Source: JASLBX01 sp036374175 (GTDB taxonomy: Bacteria > Actinomycetota > Actinomycetes > Jiangellales > Jiangellaceae). From it: a stretch of DNA of 17,931 nt. Below, one piece after another: positions 16,870 to 17,931 of the stretch. The notes beneath the pieces are model-generated. The model was not told the origin of the DNA and searched no databases. It saw only the letters and a program-made list of their open reading frames with translations. Location: the NCBI GenBank assembly GCA_036374175.1, contig DASUUH010000131.1:1-17931 (forward strand), written 5' to 3'. The position numbers were made by a program, and so were the translations under genes. Every line of letters starts with the position of its first letter. The first letter of the stretch is position 1.

Positions 16870-17367
16870 GGAGAGAGCGGCCTGGAGCAGGTCGCGGGTC
16901 GCTGAGTCGAACGCGACCATCCGGATGAGCTCGACGTTAGTCGGCGTCTCCGCCACCGTCCGTACTGCGATGCGAGCCGCCTGATCGGGCGGAAATCCGT
17001 AAACGCCCGTGGAGACGGCCGGGAAGGCAATACTGCGCACGCCGAGTTCGTCCGCGACGGCCAAGCTGCGGCGATAACAGGACGCCAGCACCTCTGCCTC
17101 GCCCTGATCACCGCCCCGCCATACCGGTCCCACGGTGTGAATGACGTGGCGGACCGGAGGATCGAGATCGAACGCCGGCGTCGCGACCGCCTGACCCGGC
17201 GGACATGGCGCAAGAGCGGAACCGGCCTCGGCGAGCCGTGGACCGGCCGCCCGGTGGATGGCGCCGTCCACTCCGCCGCCACCGCGCAACGACGAGTTTG
17301 CGGCGTTGACGATGGCGTCGACATCCTGCTGTGTAATGTCGCCCTGCACGACCTCGATGGTGGCCAT
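16858..17367 (-). CDS. Macro-domain protein (MacroD-like ADP-ribose-acting)
   Basis: A 169-aa single macro domain that binds ADP-ribose; MacroD-type members remove ADP-ribose from acidic residues or hydrolyse O-acetyl-ADP-ribose. Family signatures are in order: VQGDITQQDVDAIVNAAN (7-24, with the substrate-contacting NAAN), GGGGVDGAIHRAAG (29-42), VIHTVGPVW (75-83) and the phosphate loop FPAVSTGVYGFP (115-126). The ATG at 17367 is preferred over upstream readings because the conserved sequence begins at once and an AGGATGG site precedes it. The last residues (SPR and stop) are encoded within the right arm of the large inverted repeat. It is divergent from the SARP-like gene, with 73 bp between starts. 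Confidence 0.93.
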   Translation of the reverse strand: MATIEVVQGDITQQDVDAIVNAANSSLRGGGGVDGAIHRAAGPRLAEAGSALAPCPPGQAVATPAFDLDPPVRHVIHTVGPVWRGGDQGEAEVLASCYRRSLAVADELGVRSIAFPAVSTGVYGFPPDQAARIAVRTVAETPTNVELIRMVAFDSATRDLLQAALSSPR

Positions 17368-17440
17368 CCCACCATCCTGCCCAACAACGGTCGTACCTGT
17401 CCGGTTCCGCTGGACCGGTCGGTAGGCCACACTCTTTAAC

Positions 17441-17931
17441 GTGGCGCCGAACGAGGTAGCCCGTCCGGCGGGGGACGTAATCGAGATCCGGCTGCTCGGC
17501 GGCCTGGAGATTGGCCGCGACGCTGAACGAGTGCCGCTTGAATCGGCGCGCGCGGAGTCACTGCTGGCCTACCTGGCCCTGCACCGGCACACGGCGCAGC
17601 AACGCCAGCGCATCGCTTTCACGTTATGGCCCGACTCGACCGAGGCCCAGGCGTTGACCAACCTCCGGCACGTCCTGCACAACCTGCACCGCTCGCTTCC
17701 TGAGGCCGACCAACTGATCGACGCACGGCCGCGGACGCTGCAGTGGCGACCGGCGGTGCCGGTCCGGCTGGACGTCGCTGAGTTCGAAGACGCAATCGCC
17801 GCCGGCGATCTGGCTGCTGCGGCCGCGATATACGCGGGTGACCTGCTGGCGGACAGGTATGACGAGTGGCTACTCCCAGAGCGTGACCGGCTGGCCCGAC
17901 TGCACATCAACGCACTGGAACGGCTCAGCCG
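17441..17931 (+). CDS. SARP/BTAD-family transcriptional regulator, N-terminal part
   Basis: About 163 codons are present before the right edge, with no stop. Residues 14-107 form an OmpR/SARP-like winged-helix DNA-binding domain: EIRLLGGLEI, then SARAESLLAYLALHRHTAQQ and the typical TLWPDSTEAQALTNLRHVLH stretch. From about 109 (RLDVAEFEDAI) the bacterial transcriptional activation (BTAD) helices begin, with YAGDLLADRYDEWLLPERDR. Such proteins are activators of secondary metabolism or stress pathways, often with an AAA/NB-ARC ATPase and TPR region downstream, which would lie outside the window. The GTG at 17441 is the likely start, although no ribosome site is clear and leaderless translation is possible. 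It is divergent from the macro-domain gene. Confidence 0.85.
   Translation, partial: MAPNEVARPAGDVIEIRLLGGLEIGRDAERVPLESARAESLLAYLALHRHTAQQRQRIAFTLWPDSTEAQALTNLRHVLHNLHRSLPEADQLIDARPRTLQWRPAVPVRLDVAEFEDAIAAGDLAAAAAIYAGDLLADRYDEWLLPERDRLARLHINALERLS

Noticed and set aside
17368..17430. N-terminal extension of the macro-domain protein by 21 residues
   Set aside because: The extra residues are not part of the macro fold; the conserved sequence begins at the ATG at 17367, which has a ribosome site.

Overview
The window comes from a high-GC actinobacterium (class Actinomycetes). The basis is the overall base composition, the frequent GTG starts, and a set of genes typical of that class: the large NAD-glutamate dehydrogenase, a WS/DGAT acyltransferase, an Rv3235-family protein, a DUF6912-like protein and a SecA1 with a C-terminal zinc motif. 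The genus cannot be settled from the sequence alone. I see no tRNA, rRNA, CRISPR array, transposase or phage gene, so this looks like ordinary chromosome with some informative intergenic DNA.

Layout. (1) 1-1862, minus: N-terminal part of NAD-glutamate dehydrogenase, running off the left edge. (2) 2067-2558, plus: DUF2505 protein. (3) 2687-9962, minus: seven genes on one strand, read from right to left. They are a CpaB-like SAF-domain membrane protein, a CpaE-like ATPase that overlaps it by 1 bp, a WS/DGAT acyltransferase 4 bp further on, a patatin-like hydrolase, a DUF6912-like protein, pruA (1-pyrroline-5-carboxylate dehydrogenase) and an unrecognised 197-aa helical protein. (4) 10104-10337, plus: a small excisionase/MerR-type HTH protein, divergent from the SAF gene across a control region rich in dyads. 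(5) 10348-10887, minus: a protein with two barrel-like repeats. (6) 11023-12492, plus: a LysM membrane protein followed by an Rv3235-family protein. (7) 12513-15506, minus: secA. (8) 15658-16770, plus: a tandem double-GNAT acetyltransferase. (9) 16858-17367, minus: a macro-domain protein. (10) 17441 to the right edge, plus: the N-terminus of a SARP/BTAD-family regulator.

How the genes relate. PruA makes glutamate from P5C and the NAD-glutamate dehydrogenase converts glutamate to 2-oxoglutarate, so the left part is a proline/glutamate catabolic neighbourhood, although no proline dehydrogenase is present. WS/DGAT (storage-lipid synthesis) and the patatin-like hydrolase (lipid hydrolysis) lie next to each other on the same strand. 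The SAF and CpaE-like pair resembles Tad/Flp pilus assembly parts but has no TadA ATPase, TadB/C or pilin here. It lies near an HTH regulator, a LysM envelope protein and secA, which suggests a cell-envelope or export role (inference).

Most noteworthy non-coding structure: a near-perfect 33-bp inverted repeat between the GNAT and macro genes (16795-16869); a dispersed 46-bp intergenic repeat in two opposed copies (2624-2669 and 6504-6549); paired dyads between the SAF and HTH genes (10020-10083); and a 10-bp-arm inverted repeat between secA and the GNAT gene (15606-15636).
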